Origin: Bacillota bacterium | GTDB taxonomy: Bacteria; Bacillota_I; Bacilli_A; RF39; UBA660 | Reading direction: 5' to 3' | NCBI GenBank assembly: GCA_015059445.1 | Contig: SVAK01000001.1 | Span: 89,951-153,950 of the forward strand | DNA length: 64,000 nucleotides | Shown: piece after piece, positions 1 through 8,778 of the stretch | Layout of the letters: the number at the start of each line of letters is the position of its first letter | How positions within the stretch are numbered: position 1 is the first letter of the stretch | Translations under genes and position numbers: made by a program | Notes under the pieces: generated by a model | Databases searched by the model: none | Told to the model about the DNA's origin: nothing | The model's input: only the letters and a program-made list of their open reading frames with translations

Positions 1-1146
1 AGAAACTTGAAGTTCAAATCCTTCGCGACGCATATTTTCTATTAAGATTGATAAATGAAGTTCACCACGACCTGACACTAAGAAATTTTCCGAATCAATT
101 TGTTCAACTCTTAGACTAACATCTTTTTGAGTTTCACGAATTAGTCTTTCAGCTATTTTTCTAGAGGTTAATAATTTTCCATCTTGGCCTGAAAATGGAG
201 AAGTATTAACACCAAAAGTCATTTGTAATGTTGGTTCATCGATATGTATGATTGGAAGTCTTTCATGATTATTAACTTCAGTTAATGTTTCGCCAACAGA
301 AATATCTTCAAGTCCTGCAATGGCACATATATTCCCAGCAGAAATTTCATCAACTTCAACGCGGCCCAATGCTGCAAAGGAATATAATTTTTGTACTCTA
401 AATTGTTTTTCAGTGCCATCTAATCTTAAACAATTAACCATTTGTCCAACTTTAACTTTTCCATTAAACACACGTCCAATTGCAATTCTTCCTACATAAT
501 CATTATAATCAAGTAGAGCAGGTTGAAATTGGAATGGTTTATTAATATCTCCAGATGGTTCATTAATTTCATTAACAATTAAATCTAATACACATTTAAA
601 TGATTTTTCTTGTGTGGAGATATTACTGTCTAAACTAGATGTTCCGTTCAATGCACTAGTATATGCAACTTTAAAATCTAATTGTTCGTCATTCGCTCCT
701 AAATCTAAGAATAACCCTAGAACTTCATCAACAACCTCTTTAATTCTAGCTGTTGGTTTATCAACTTTATTAATTACTACAATAGGTTTAACTCCAGCAT
801 CAATTGCTTTTTTTAATACAAATTTTGTTTGAGGCATTGGTCCTTCATAAGCATCTACAACAAGAATAACACCATCAACCATTTTCATAATTCTTTCAAC
901 TTCGCCACCAAAATCTGCATGCCCTGGAGTATCTAAAATATTAATTTTAATCCCATTATACATAACTGATGTAGTCTTAGCTAAAATTGTTATTCCACGT
1001 TCTCTTTCTATATCATTTGAGTCCATTGAAAAATTAGTTGCATCTTGATTCTCTCTGAATGTCCCGACAAATTTAATTATCTCATCAACTAAAGCTGTTT
1101 TTCCATGGTCTACGTGCGCAATAATTGCTACATTTCTTATTTCCAT
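1..1146 (-). CDS. typA: Translational GTPase TypA/BipA (3' part outside window)
   Basis: Ribosome-associated GTPase of the EF-G superfamily, involved in ribosome assembly and stress or cold adaptation. The reverse strand reads from an ATG at 1146 and stays open to the window edge, giving 382 of roughly 610 residues. Visible G motifs are the P-loop AHVDHGKT near residue 10, the switch I element [21 protein letters not shown] (G3) and NKVD (G4). A domain II beta-barrel follows, with the typical [13 protein letters not shown]. The sequence [20 protein letters not shown] near the window edge is diagnostic of TypA. The start has a GGGTGA ribosome site 6-7 bases upstream and a good promoter behind it. 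It is transcribed divergently from the surface-protein operon. Only the C-terminal part is missing, because of the window edge. Confidence 0.97.
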   Translation of the reverse strand, partial: MEIRNVAIIAHVDHGKTALVDEIIKFVGTFRENQDATNFSMDSNDIERERGITILAKTTSVMYNGIKINILDTPGHADFGGEVERIMKMVDGVILVVDAYEGPMPQTKFVLKKAIDAGVKPIVVINKVDKPTARIKEVVDEVLGLFLDLGANDEQLDFKVAYTSALNGTSSLDSNISTQEKSFKCVLDLIVNEINEPSGDINKPFQFQPALLDYNDYVGRIAIGRVFNGKVKVGQMVNCLRLDGTEKQFRVQKLYSFAALGRVEVDEISAGNICAIAGLEDISVGETLTEVNNHERLPIIHIDEPTLQMTFGVNTSPFSGQDGKLLTSRKIAERLIRETQKDVSLRVEQIDSENFLVSGRGELHLSILIENMRREGFELQVS

Positions 1147-1171
1147 ATATATCACCCGTTTTAACCCAGAT

Positions 1172-1201
1172 ATTATAGCATTAAAATATTATAAATGTAA
1201 A
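1172..1201 (-). promoter_or_regulatory. Promoter of typA
   Basis: On the reverse strand, TTTACA (1196-1201) and TATAAT (1172-1177) are separated by 18 bases, with an extended TGC just before the -10. The predicted start leaves a leader of about 20 bases before the typA ribosome site. Confidence 0.7.
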
Positions 1202-1315
1202 CTAATAATCATTAAAAAAAAGCTTTAATAAACAAGAAAAATTCTATTATAAAATTATATTTTAATGTTGTTTCGTCCAAAATATTATGTTAAACTTAAA
1301 ATAAGGTGGCATAGG

Positions 1316-1966
1316 ATGAGATTAGGAAAAGAAATAAAACGTGATACTCAGCTTATAATTATATCAGTTCTTGTTCTAACTTTGTTGACGATGAATGTTT
1401 CATATTCAGCATTTTTTTCTGTGAAATCACAAACTACTGTCCAAAAAATAACAACAGGTAATTTAAATGTTTTAATAGATGGCTCAACTGGTATGAGTAA
1501 TAAGGAATTATATCCAACACCAGAAGAAGATTTACCAATTGCTGTAGATTCAGTAACAGAAGGTAATTATGCAACATTAAACTTATCAAATACAGGAGAT
1601 TTAGTAGCAGATTTTTCTATTACTCTAAGTTATGATGAAATACCTGCTGGTGAAACGGAGGATAATTTAATTTCGTTTAAGTATTTAAACATTGGCATTT
1701 TTGATGTAAATGAAAATGCATGGAAAAATTTTGGTACAGATACTAATGAAATTTATTATACGCGAGTTACAGGATTAACTCCAAGTGATACTAATGTTTA
1801 TCCAATATTAAGAGATCAATTAGCCATTGGAGCTAATAAACAATATAGAGTTTATGTTTGGTTAGCAGAAGACACTCCAATATCAGAAATAGGTAGATTA
1901 GTGTATTTAAAATTGGATGTAAAGAGTACAACTATTAATGGTGGAATTGAAAGTCAAGAGGGATAA
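1316..1966 (+). CDS. Secreted TasA/camelysin-like surface protein, SipW-type signal
   Basis: Small exported protein of about 216 residues. A basic N-terminus (RLGKEIKRD) is followed by one hydrophobic segment ending in VSYSAFFSVKSQTTVQKITTGNL. That layout is characteristic of SipW-dependent TasA/camelysin-type fibre or surface proteins, in which a beta-sandwich follows directly after a 'YSAFF' cleavage region. A later NTGDLVADFSITL segment also fits this family. The start at 1316 is chosen because AAGGTGG (1303-1309) sits 6 bases upstream. An in-frame ATG at 1265 lies almost on the predicted transcription start and has no ribosome site. It sits three bases upstream of the repeat protein, so the two are probably one operon. 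The fibre function is inferred from family resemblance only; no peptidase or enzymatic motif is seen. Confidence 0.6.
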   Translation: MRLGKEIKRDTQLIIISVLVLTLLTMNVSYSAFFSVKSQTTVQKITTGNLNVLIDGSTGMSNKELYPTPEEDLPIAVDSVTEGNYATLNLSNTGDLVADFSITLSYDEIPAGETEDNLISFKYLNIGIFDVNENAWKNFGTDTNEIYYTRVTGLTPSDTNVYPILRDQLAIGANKQYRVYVWLAEDTPISEIGRLVYLKLDVKSTTINGGIESQEG

Positions 1967-1969
1967 TAA

Positions 1970-4009
1970 ATGCAAGATGTAGAATTAAAAAAGAAAAAAG
2001 AACTTGCCATATTTTTAATGTTAACTATAACAATTTTAACGGCATTATTAATGGTGTCTACTTTTGTTTCAGAAAATATTTTTGGAATTATTATAGGTGA
2101 AAGCAATTATTTAATAAAAATTGATGGCGATGGAAAAGCCGATGTTAATATTGATGTTGATGGTGATGGAAAACCAGATACAGACATAGACGTAGATGGT
2201 GATTTAATACCAGATATTAATATTGACAGTAATAAAAACGGAAAACCAGATTTAAATATAGATATTGATTATGATGGTAAGGCAGAGCTTGATATTGATA
2301 CAAATGGTGATGGAAAACCAGATTTAAATATTGATAAAGATAATAATGGAGTGGCCGATTTAAATATTGATATCGATGGTGACGGTGTAGCCGATGTTAA
2401 TATTACTATTGATAATAATAACAAAGCCGATGAAAATATTACTCATAGAGATATAAATAATGATGGTAAGCCAGATTTAAATATCGATGTCAATAAAGAT
2501 GGTTATCCAGATATTAATATTGATATTAATGGAGATGGAAAAGCCGATATCAATATTGATACTGATAATAATAACAAAGCTGATACTAATATTGATATAG
2601 ATAAAGATGGAAAAGCTGATATCAATATTGATACCAATAATGACGGAGCAGCTGATAAAAATTTAATTAATACAGATATTGATGGAGATAAAACCCCAGA
2701 TATAAATGTTGATACCAATCACGATGGTTATCCAGAAGTCAATATTGATATTAATAGTGATGGTAAGGCTGATTTAAATATTGATAATAATAAAGATAAT
2801 CAACCGGATGTTAATGTAGATACAGATAGCGATGGAAGAGCCGATAAAAACATTGATATAGATAATAATGGAAAAGCCTATTTGAATATTGATATAGATA
2901 ATGATGGAAAAGCTGATTTAAATATTGATGTAGATAACGATAATCAAGCAGATCTCAACATTGATACAAATGGTGATGGAAAACCAGACGTTAATATAGA
3001 TACAGATAATAATGAAGTAGCAGATTTAAATATTGATATAGATGGTAATGGCAGTCCAGATGTCAATATCGATACAAATGGTGATGGAAAAGCCGATAAA
3101 AATAAAACAACTACTAAGAAAAATGGAAAAGGACAATTAAATATTGATTCAAATAAAGATGGTTATCCAGATGTAAATATCGATATAGATGGTGATGGTA
3201 TTCCTGATATAAATATTGATACTGACAATAATGTTATTGCAGATTTAAATATTGATATTGATATAAATGGAACGCCAGATGTAAATGTTGATACAAATGG
3301 AGATGGAAAAGCCGATAAAAATTTAACAAATACTGATTCGGATAATAATGGAAAAGCCGATTTAAATATTGATACGAATCGCGACGGTTATCCAGATATT
3401 AATATAGATATTAATGGCGATGGTGATGCTGACATAAATATTGACATTGATATTCTAAAAAAAGACACTTCTAAGGTAGAAGCATTAGTTACATTAATTA
3501 AGTCAAATGATGTAATTTTAAATGTAAAATCGGATGATTTGATGAAAGAAAAAGTTGGTAATAATGAATTTATTGAAATAACTAGTGAAACTGAGCATAT
3601 GACAATTTCGCTAAAGTCAACTGGTGATCTTACCACTTGTAGATATAATGTTGAATTCGTTGTTAATGAAAACAATTTTGAAAATAAGTATATTATTTCC
3701 AATGGGAATTATGGCATTTTAAAAAATCAGTTGCTTCTAAATTTAAAAGGATTTAAGTCCGAAAATACTGATACAAAAGAATATACTTATAATGTAGATA
3801 TAATAAATCATGATAATAATTCTTATAAAATAAATGATATATATATAAGCAATAGTGCTCGTGATAAAAATGCAACTTTGCAGAAATGGGATATTAATTT
3901 AATTTTTAGGAATTATAGAGATTTTAATCAAACAAATAACGCTAATAAAAAGCTTGTTGGCGAATTAAAATTTGAAGTTGTCGAATGTAGTAGAAAAGTA
4001 GAAAGATAG
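1970..4009 (+). CDS. Membrane-anchored protein with ~36 tandem 12-residue Ca-loop-like repeats
   Basis: 679-residue surface protein with three parts. Residues 1-40 hold a lysine-rich start and one hydrophobic segment. Residues 52-494 are a run of about 36 twelve-residue units close to NIDxDGDGKADL, whose DxDxDGxxD core resembles the calcium loops of dockerins, thrombospondin type-3 and EF-hands. Residues 495-679 form a non-repetitive C-terminal domain with two cysteines, including a TGDLTTCRYNVEF segment that echoes the beta-sandwich of the gene upstream. No sortase motif or second membrane span is seen. The ribosome site AGAGGG lies in the end of the previous gene, so the two are co-transcribed. 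A hairpin terminator overlaps the stop codon. Calcium binding and a stalk-like role are inferences from the repeat sequence. Confidence 0.75.
   Translation: MQDVELKKKKELAIFLMLTITILTALLMVSTFVSENIFGIIIGESNYLIKIDGDGKADVNIDVDGDGKPDTDIDVDGDLIPDINIDSNKNGKPDLNIDIDYDGKAELDIDTNGDGKPDLNIDKDNNGVADLNIDIDGDGVADVNITIDNNNKADENITHRDINNDGKPDLNIDVNKDGYPDINIDINGDGKADINIDTDNNNKADTNIDIDKDGKADINIDTNNDGAADKNLINTDIDGDKTPDINVDTNHDGYPEVNIDINSDGKADLNIDNNKDNQPDVNVDTDSDGRADKNIDIDNNGKAYLNIDIDNDGKADLNIDVDNDNQADLNIDTNGDGKPDVNIDTDNNEVADLNIDIDGNGSPDVNIDTNGDGKADKNKTTTKKNGKGQLNIDSNKDGYPDVNIDIDGDGIPDINIDTDNNVIADLNIDIDINGTPDVNVDTNGDGKADKNLTNTDSDNNGKADLNIDTNRDGYPDINIDINGDGDADINIDIDILKKDTSKVEALVTLIKSNDVILNVKSDDLMKEKVGNNEFIEITSETEHMTISLKSTGDLTTCRYNVEFVVNENNFENKYIISNGNYGILKNQLLLNLKGFKSENTDTKEYTYNVDIINHDNNSYKINDIYISNSARDKNATLQKWDINLIFRNYRDFNQTNNANKKLVGELKFEVVECSRKVER
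2123..3451 (+). repeat. 36-bp in-frame tandem repeats, about 36 copies
   Basis: A tandem array with a 36-base period encodes the 12-residue units of the surface protein. Most units are exactly 12 residues. Longer units carrying an insert (NITHR, NLINT, NKTTTK, NLTNT) occur at units 9, 15, 27 and 33. Each is followed by a DGKPDLNID-like unit and then a DGYPDINID-like unit. This spacing of 6, 12 and 6 units points to duplication of a six-unit block. Codon choice varies between copies, so the array is not a recent perfect expansion. Confidence 0.9.
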
Positions 4010-4030
4010 TTTAAATCTGTCTTTCTTTTT
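4000..4030 (+). terminator. Terminator of the surface-protein operon
   Basis: AGAAAGA (4000-4006) pairs with TCTTTCT (4020-4026), followed by a short T run. The left arm contains the end of the coding sequence and its stop codon. Confidence 0.6.
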
Positions 4031-4041
4031 AGTTATTGCTA

Positions 4042-4050
4042 TGTTATAAT
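4042..4050 (+). promoter_or_regulatory. Extended -10 promoter of the ZIP transporter operon
   Basis: TGT-TATAAT at 4042-4050 is a full extended -10 element without a good -35. It would give a leader of about 90 bases before the ZIP gene. That leader contains a perfect hairpin, GAAAAGT-AAAG-ACTTTTC (4088-4105). Confidence 0.55.
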
Positions 4051-4146
4051 ACGTCAATAAATAAGAGTTAAAATTAAATTGAAAAAAGAAAAGTAAAGAC
4101 TTTTCAATATTTTTAAATAATGGTAGAATTTAGTAGGTGATAATTT

Positions 4147-4872
4147 ATGTATATAGGATTATTTTTAACAATCATAACAGGTTTATTTTTCTTAATAGGG
4201 ATAATTAGTTTAATAAATAATAAAAATAAAGAAAAAACGTCTCTCTTCACAATATCTTTAGCTTTTATCGTGATGCTAGGATTATTAATGTTAGATTTAT
4301 TACCAGAATTAATTGAAACTAAAAATATTATGTTAGTAATTCCTTTTTTTATAGGATTTGTTATATTAATAGTTTTAGATAAATTAATACCGCATCATCA
4401 TCACGAACATAAAGAAGATGGATGTGACAAAGTAGACCATGACTTACATTTAAATCATATAAGTACTATTACAATTTTAGCTTTGGCTATTCATAACTTG
4501 ATAGAGGGATTAACATTATATAGTATTACATTGAATAGTGTTAAATCTGGAGTTTTAATGATGTTTAGCATTTCTTTGCACAATATACCTTTAGGATTTC
4601 AAATTGGTAATTCTTTAAAGAACAAAAAGTATAGTAAATTACTTATCTTTTTGTTATGTATTAGCTCTTTTATAGGTGCGTTAATAATTATCGTATTTGG
4701 TGCTTTAAATGAAACTATCATAAGTATATTGTTAGCATTAACATTTGGCATGCTTTTATATATTTTAATATTTGAGTTATTTAGCGAAATAAAATCAACT
4801 TTTAGAAAAAGAGAAACAATCTATGGTATAATATTAGGTGTAATAATCTTAATTATTACTTTTATGATATAA
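4147..4872 (+). CDS. ZIP family divalent metal transporter
   Basis: Membrane transporter of 241 residues with about eight hydrophobic segments, probably importing zinc, iron or manganese. Between the third and fourth helices is a histidine-rich cytoplasmic loop (HHHHEH and HDLHLNH). Helix 4 has HNLIEG and helix 5 HNIPLG, the paired metal-site motifs that define the ZIP family (ZupT/GufA type). AGGTGATA precedes the start. The SDR gene begins 12 bases after the stop, so the two probably share a transcript. The exact metal cannot be told from sequence. Confidence 0.88.
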   Translation: MYIGLFLTIITGLFFLIGIISLINNKNKEKTSLFTISLAFIVMLGLLMLDLLPELIETKNIMLVIPFFIGFVILIVLDKLIPHHHHEHKEDGCDKVDHDLHLNHISTITILALAIHNLIEGLTLYSITLNSVKSGVLMMFSISLHNIPLGFQIGNSLKNKKYSKLLIFLLCISSFIGALIIIVFGALNETIISILLALTFGMLLYILIFELFSEIKSTFRKRETIYGIILGVIILIITFMI

Positions 4873-4884
4873 GGAGAAGTATCC

Positions 4885-5814
4885 ATGAAGAAAGTTTTAG
4901 TTACTGGTGCAGCTGGAAGTGTAGGCTTATTGGTCATAAAATACTTATTAAGTGAAGGCAAATATGAAATCACAGCATTAGATTTAAAAAACAAAAAAGT
5001 TTCAAAAAAATTAAAAAAATATCGTAAACGTATTAATATAATACACGGTGATGTAACTGATTCTGTATTAATGGAAGCATTAGTTAGAGATCATAATATA
5101 ATAATTCATTTAGCCAGTGTTATGCCTCCTTTAGGTGAATTCAGCAAAAAAATTGGGGAAATAGTGGATTATAATGGGACTGAAAATATTATAAAAGCAA
5201 TTAATTATTATAATAAAGATTGTTTCTTGATATACGCATCAACAACTAGCTTATATGATAGTAGTTTAAGTGGTAACATTAAAGAAAAAGTAAATGAAAA
5301 AAATTTAACAAATTATAGTTTAAATAAATATAATACAGAAGTATTAATTAAGAAAAAATTAAAAAATTATACAATTTTAAGATTACCTTTAGTATTAAAT
5401 AATATCATTGATGAATCATTTATTTTTAATATCAAGAAGAACTTACTTATTGAAGTTACTACTAATGTAGATGCTGCCTATGCTTTTGTTAAAGCAATAG
5501 ATTATCAAAAAGAATTAAATAAGAAAATATTTAATGTTGGTTTGGGTAAAGAGGGAAGAGTTATATATAATGATATTTTGAAAAACATTTTAAAATATCA
5601 AGGAATTAGTTTTCGATACATTTTATCAAGAATATTTTTAGAAAAAGATTATCGTAGTCCGGTATTAACCGATAGTGATAATCTAGAGGAATTAATACAT
5701 TATCGGAATGATTCTTTATATAATTATTATAGAAGATTACAACGAGGGGGAAAAAGCAGAAGAATCAGAAAATTTTTGGCAAAGCCATTATTGTATTTAA
5801 AGAATAAAGAATAG
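4885..5814 (+). CDS. NAD(P)-dependent epimerase/dehydratase (extended SDR)
   Basis: Extended short-chain dehydrogenase/reductase of 309 residues. A Rossmann fold is shown by GAAGSVG at residues 8-14, an acidic residue after strand 2 (ALDLKN) and IIHLASVMPP. The active-site pair is YSLNK, the YxxxK motif, preceded by a serine/threonine-rich strand ASTTSLYD. The substrate is unknown; relatives act on nucleotide sugars or flavonoid-like substrates. Its C-terminus ends in a basic stretch. It has a strong AAGGAG site, follows the ZIP gene by 12 bases and precedes the patatin gene by 11 bases. Confidence 0.75.
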   Translation: MKKVLVTGAAGSVGLLVIKYLLSEGKYEITALDLKNKKVSKKLKKYRKRINIIHGDVTDSVLMEALVRDHNIIIHLASVMPPLGEFSKKIGEIVDYNGTENIIKAINYYNKDCFLIYASTTSLYDSSLSGNIKEKVNEKNLTNYSLNKYNTEVLIKKKLKNYTILRLPLVLNNIIDESFIFNIKKNLLIEVTTNVDAAYAFVKAIDYQKELNKKIFNVGLGKEGRVIYNDILKNILKYQGISFRYILSRIFLEKDYRSPVLTDSDNLEELIHYRNDSLYNYYRRLQRGGKSRRIRKFLAKPLLYLKNKE

Positions 5815-5825
5815 GATGGTTATTT

Positions 5826-6869
5826 ATGACTGGACTGGTACTGGCCGGTGGTGGCGTTAAAGGTTCATACCAAGTAGGAGCTTATTTAGCATTTAAAAAA
5901 TGTGGAATCAAAATTGATGGGGTAGTTGGGACTTCCATCGGTTCTTTTAATGGAGCAATGATTGCAAGCGGAATGGATGCTCAATTATATGATTTTTGGA
6001 AAAATGTAGATGTTGGAGCACTTTTAAATTTTAATTCTAAATATATTGAAAGTGTTAATGGAAAAGATAAGTTCAAAGAACTTATCTATGGTATTGAGCA
6101 AATGACTCTTATTGTTAAAAACAAAGGAATTAGTAACGCTAATTTAAAAAAATTATTAAATGAAATGATTGATGAAGAAAAAATTAGGAATAGTTATATG
6201 GATTATGGTTTGGTAACAGTTAGAGTTAATGATTTAAAACCCTTATATCTGTTTAAAGAAGATATGAAAAAAGGGAAAATTGCTGAATATATCTTAGCGA
6301 GTTGTAATTTACCTGTATTTAAAACAGAAAAACTAATTGATAATAAATATTATATTGATGGAGGATTTTTCGATAACAACCCAATTAATATGTTATTAAA
6401 TAAGGGATACAATAGAATATATTCTATAGAAATCCAAGGTTTAGGTTTTAGTCAAAAAGTGAAAGACACAAAGAAAGTTATTAAAATTACACCATCAAGA
6501 TTTTTAGGAAGTACATTAAATGTTAACAAGAAAAAGATTAATGAAAATATAAAAATAGGTTATTATGATACAATGAAAATATTAAAGAATTATGATGGTT
6601 ATAATTTTATCTTTAAAAAACATGTTAATTTGTTGTATAATACTTTAGCAAGGAAAATTGGCAAAGATTTATACAATAGATGCAAAAGATATTTCCAAGC
6701 AAAAAATAATAAAGAATTAATTATCAAATCATTAGAATATATTATGTTAAAAGAAGAAATTTCATATTTTAATGTTTATGATGTATTCGATATAATTAAA
6801 CATGTTAATGAAAATACTAAAAGTAAACACTTTGTATATGAATTTGTTAGGAAGTTAAGATTATTTTAG
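5826..6869 (+). CDS. Patatin-like phospholipase
   Basis: 347-residue lipid acyl hydrolase of the patatin/RssA family. The glycine-rich oxyanion loop GGGVKG is at residues 8-13. The nucleophile elbow GTSIG has Ser37, and the dyad aspartate lies in DGGFFDNNP (Asp178). All catalytic elements are intact. There is no signal peptide, so it should act in the cytoplasm, possibly on the inner membrane face. The C-terminal 110 residues are basic and not recognisable. It lies between the SDR gene and yebC with gaps of only 8-11 bases, implying one transcript. Confidence 0.88.
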   Translation: MTGLVLAGGGVKGSYQVGAYLAFKKCGIKIDGVVGTSIGSFNGAMIASGMDAQLYDFWKNVDVGALLNFNSKYIESVNGKDKFKELIYGIEQMTLIVKNKGISNANLKKLLNEMIDEEKIRNSYMDYGLVTVRVNDLKPLYLFKEDMKKGKIAEYILASCNLPVFKTEKLIDNKYYIDGGFFDNNPINMLLNKGYNRIYSIEIQGLGFSQKVKDTKKVIKITPSRFLGSTLNVNKKKINENIKIGYYDTMKILKNYDGYNFIFKKHVNLLYNTLARKIGKDLYNRCKRYFQAKNNKELIIKSLEYIMLKEEISYFNVYDVFDIIKHVNENTKSKHFVYEFVRKLRLF

Positions 6870-6877
6870 GAGGATTT

Positions 6878-7600
6878 ATGGGAAGAGCATATGAAGTAAG
6901 AAAAGCAAGTATTATGAAAACGGGAGCAGCAAAAGCAAAATTATATTCAAATTTTGCTAAAGAAATCTATTTAGCAGCAAAAAAAGGAGTGCCAGAAATA
7001 GAATCTAATATAGCTTTAAAAAGATTAGTAGAAAAAGCGAAAAAAAATCAAGTTCCAAGTGATATTATTAATAGAGCTATTGAAAAAGCTAAGGGTGTTG
7101 GAGGCGAAGATTATCAAGAAGTTGTTTATGAAGGATTTGGGCCTGGAGCATCTACTTTAATTATCAAAACTTTAACAGATAATGTTAATAGAACGGTGGG
7201 AGAAGTAAGAGCAGCATTTAATAAAGTTAATAAAAGTTTGGGGGTAACAAATTCTGTTTCCTATAATTATGATTATCTGGGGCTTTTGTCTTTCAAAAGT
7301 CAAAAGAGTGAAGAATTATTTGAAGCTTTATTAACTGAAGGTATAGAAATCATCGATTATGAGGATGAAGAAGGATACATAAATATTACTATGGATCCTA
7401 AAGATCATAATAAAGTTAAAGATGCAGTGGAAAAAATCATATCAGAAGTAGATTATGAAATAGATCAAATTGGCATGTTTCCTAAAGAAAAAACAACTCT
7501 TGAAGGAGAAGAGGCAGAAGTATTTAAAAAACTATATAATATGATTGATGCCATAGACGATGTTACTGAAATTTACCATAATGTAAATATTGATTTATAA
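6878..7600 (+). CDS. YebC/PmpR family translation or transcription factor
   Basis: 240-residue YebC family protein of normal length. It opens with the diagnostic MGRAYEVRKASIMKTGAAKA and continues with KRLVEKAKKNQVPSDIINRAIEKAKG and the YEGFGPGA motif. YebC proteins were first described as DNA-binding regulators; recent work links the family to relief of ribosome stalling at proline-rich stretches. AGGAGG sits 7 bases before the ATG. It ends the operon that starts with the ZIP gene. Confidence 0.95.
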   Translation: MGRAYEVRKASIMKTGAAKAKLYSNFAKEIYLAAKKGVPEIESNIALKRLVEKAKKNQVPSDIINRAIEKAKGVGGEDYQEVVYEGFGPGASTLIIKTLTDNVNRTVGEVRAAFNKVNKSLGVTNSVSYNYDYLGLLSFKSQKSEELFEALLTEGIEIIDYEDEEGYINITMDPKDHNKVKDAVEKIISEVDYEIDQIGMFPKEKTTLEGEEAEVFKKLYNMIDAIDDVTEIYHNVNIDL

Positions 7601-7601
7601 T

Positions 7602-7631
7602 TTGACACCAAATCCCTTTATATGCTAGAAT
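7602..7631 (+). promoter_or_regulatory. Promoter of the DUF3419 gene
   Basis: TTGACA (7602-7607), an 18-base spacer and TGC-TAGAAT (-10 at 7626-7631) directly follow the yebC stop. The AGAGGGGG ribosome site of the next gene lies about 10 bases after the predicted start. Confidence 0.75.
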
Positions 7632-7658
7632 AGCTTTCAATCAGAGGGGGTTTTTAAA

Positions 7659-8732
7659 ATGTATGAAATTAACCAATTAAAAAAAGGAATTAAGCAATTA
7701 TTAGATAGTGGTAATGAAGCGTTAGCTAAAGAAATATTAGCTCAAACACATCTTATTAGAAAAGAAATGCCGGGATTTTCTCAAATTGTTAAGGCACAAG
7801 ACATAATAAATAAAGATGGATTTGATTCTACAATATATAATGATAAGCCCTATTTAACTACTACTGAAAATCAAAGGTATCTTGATGTAACTATACCAGG
7901 AAATGCTAGTAGTGCTTGTGTAATTTTAGGAGCTGGCGATACCGTATTTGAACTATTATCTAGAGGTATTAATAAAATTGTAGCTTTAGATATTAATGAA
8001 TTACAATTGCTAATATATAGATTAAAAAAAGCAAGTATTATGACATTAAGTGCTAAGGATTATGAAAGTTTTTTAATAGATTGTAATAGTTCTAAGTTTT
8101 TATCTAAAAAGGTATTTGGAAACATTAAGGATGGTTTTAATCAAAGAGAAGAGGATGCTTATTATTTTTGGAAAACTATCTTAGAAGTAAATCCATCAGA
8201 GGATATAGCAAAACACTTATTTAAAGGACTAATTCAACCCGCTAGTAAAATTAGATTTGCTTTACCTTACTTAGGAAATAAAAAAAATTATTATGAACTA
8301 AGAAGCAAGTTAGAACAGGCTGATATTCAACTAGAACAAACAGATGTAATAAGTTATTTACAAAATACAGAATTAACTTTTGATTATATAGATATAACAA
8401 ATATATTATTATTTTATTTTCAATTAGATTGTTCCAAAAATTTTGATACTTTACAAAAGAGAATGCAAATGTTAAAAACAATATATAATGAAAGGTTAAA
8501 TTCTGGAGGTACATTTGTATTTGATTATTGGTTTGGTTTTACAATTGAAAGTATGTATACTTATGTTCCAACTAATGAAATACAAAAAATGAGTGTTAAT
8601 TTATATAGAAGTATTTATGAAAACTTACTAGAAATGTTTGAAATAGAAACTCATACTATTTCAGGAATAATTGAAGGAATTCGCCCTGATAAAGATACAA
8701 TATTATTAACAAGAAAAAAGAATAATCAATAA
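7659..8732 (+). CDS. DUF3419/BtaA-like SAM-dependent enzyme
   Basis: 357-residue protein with a class I methyltransferase-like core. VILGAGDTVFELLSRG is followed by IVALDINELQLLIYRLKKASI, the glycine-rich loop and the acidic ribose-binding strand of the DUF3419 family. Family members such as BtaA transfer the 3-amino-3-carboxypropyl group of S-adenosylmethionine to diacylglycerol, making betaine-lipid precursors. A late GGTFVFDYWFG strand fits the same fold. No BtaB-like methyltransferase is adjacent, so betaine lipid synthesis is not demonstrated. The gene is a single-gene unit with its own promoter; the tyrS promoter follows. Confidence 0.6.
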   Translation: MYEINQLKKGIKQLLDSGNEALAKEILAQTHLIRKEMPGFSQIVKAQDIINKDGFDSTIYNDKPYLTTTENQRYLDVTIPGNASSACVILGAGDTVFELLSRGINKIVALDINELQLLIYRLKKASIMTLSAKDYESFLIDCNSSKFLSKKVFGNIKDGFNQREEDAYYFWKTILEVNPSEDIAKHLFKGLIQPASKIRFALPYLGNKKNYYELRSKLEQADIQLEQTDVISYLQNTELTFDYIDITNILLFYFQLDCSKNFDTLQKRMQMLKTIYNERLNSGGTFVFDYWFGFTIESMYTYVPTNEIQKMSVNLYRSIYENLLEMFEIETHTISGIIEGIRPDKDTILLTRKKNNQ

Positions 8733-8743
8733 AAGCTATTTTA

Positions 8744-8772
8744 TTGATTTATAAAAATAAAAATTGTATAAT
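8744..8772 (+). promoter_or_regulatory. Promoter of the tyrS T-box leader
   Basis: TTGATT (8744-8749) and a perfect TATAAT (8767-8772) have the ideal 17-base spacing. Transcription is predicted to start near 8779. Confidence 0.8.
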
Positions 8773-8778
8773 TTAAGT

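Noticed and set aside
614-832. Open frame antisense to typA
   Set aside because: It is the opposite strand of a clear TypA coding region and has no family resemblance.
2503-2718. Antisense frames in the repeat gene
   Set aside because: The repeat period makes long antisense frames by composition alone; no ribosome site.
2123-3451. 36-base repeats could be read as a CRISPR array
   Set aside because: The repeats are directly adjacent, encode an in-frame 12-residue protein motif and have no unique spacers of constant length.
8251-8514. Reverse-strand frame inside the DUF3419 gene
   Set aside because: It is antisense to a gene with clear family motifs, with hydrophobic composition expected from AT-rich DNA.
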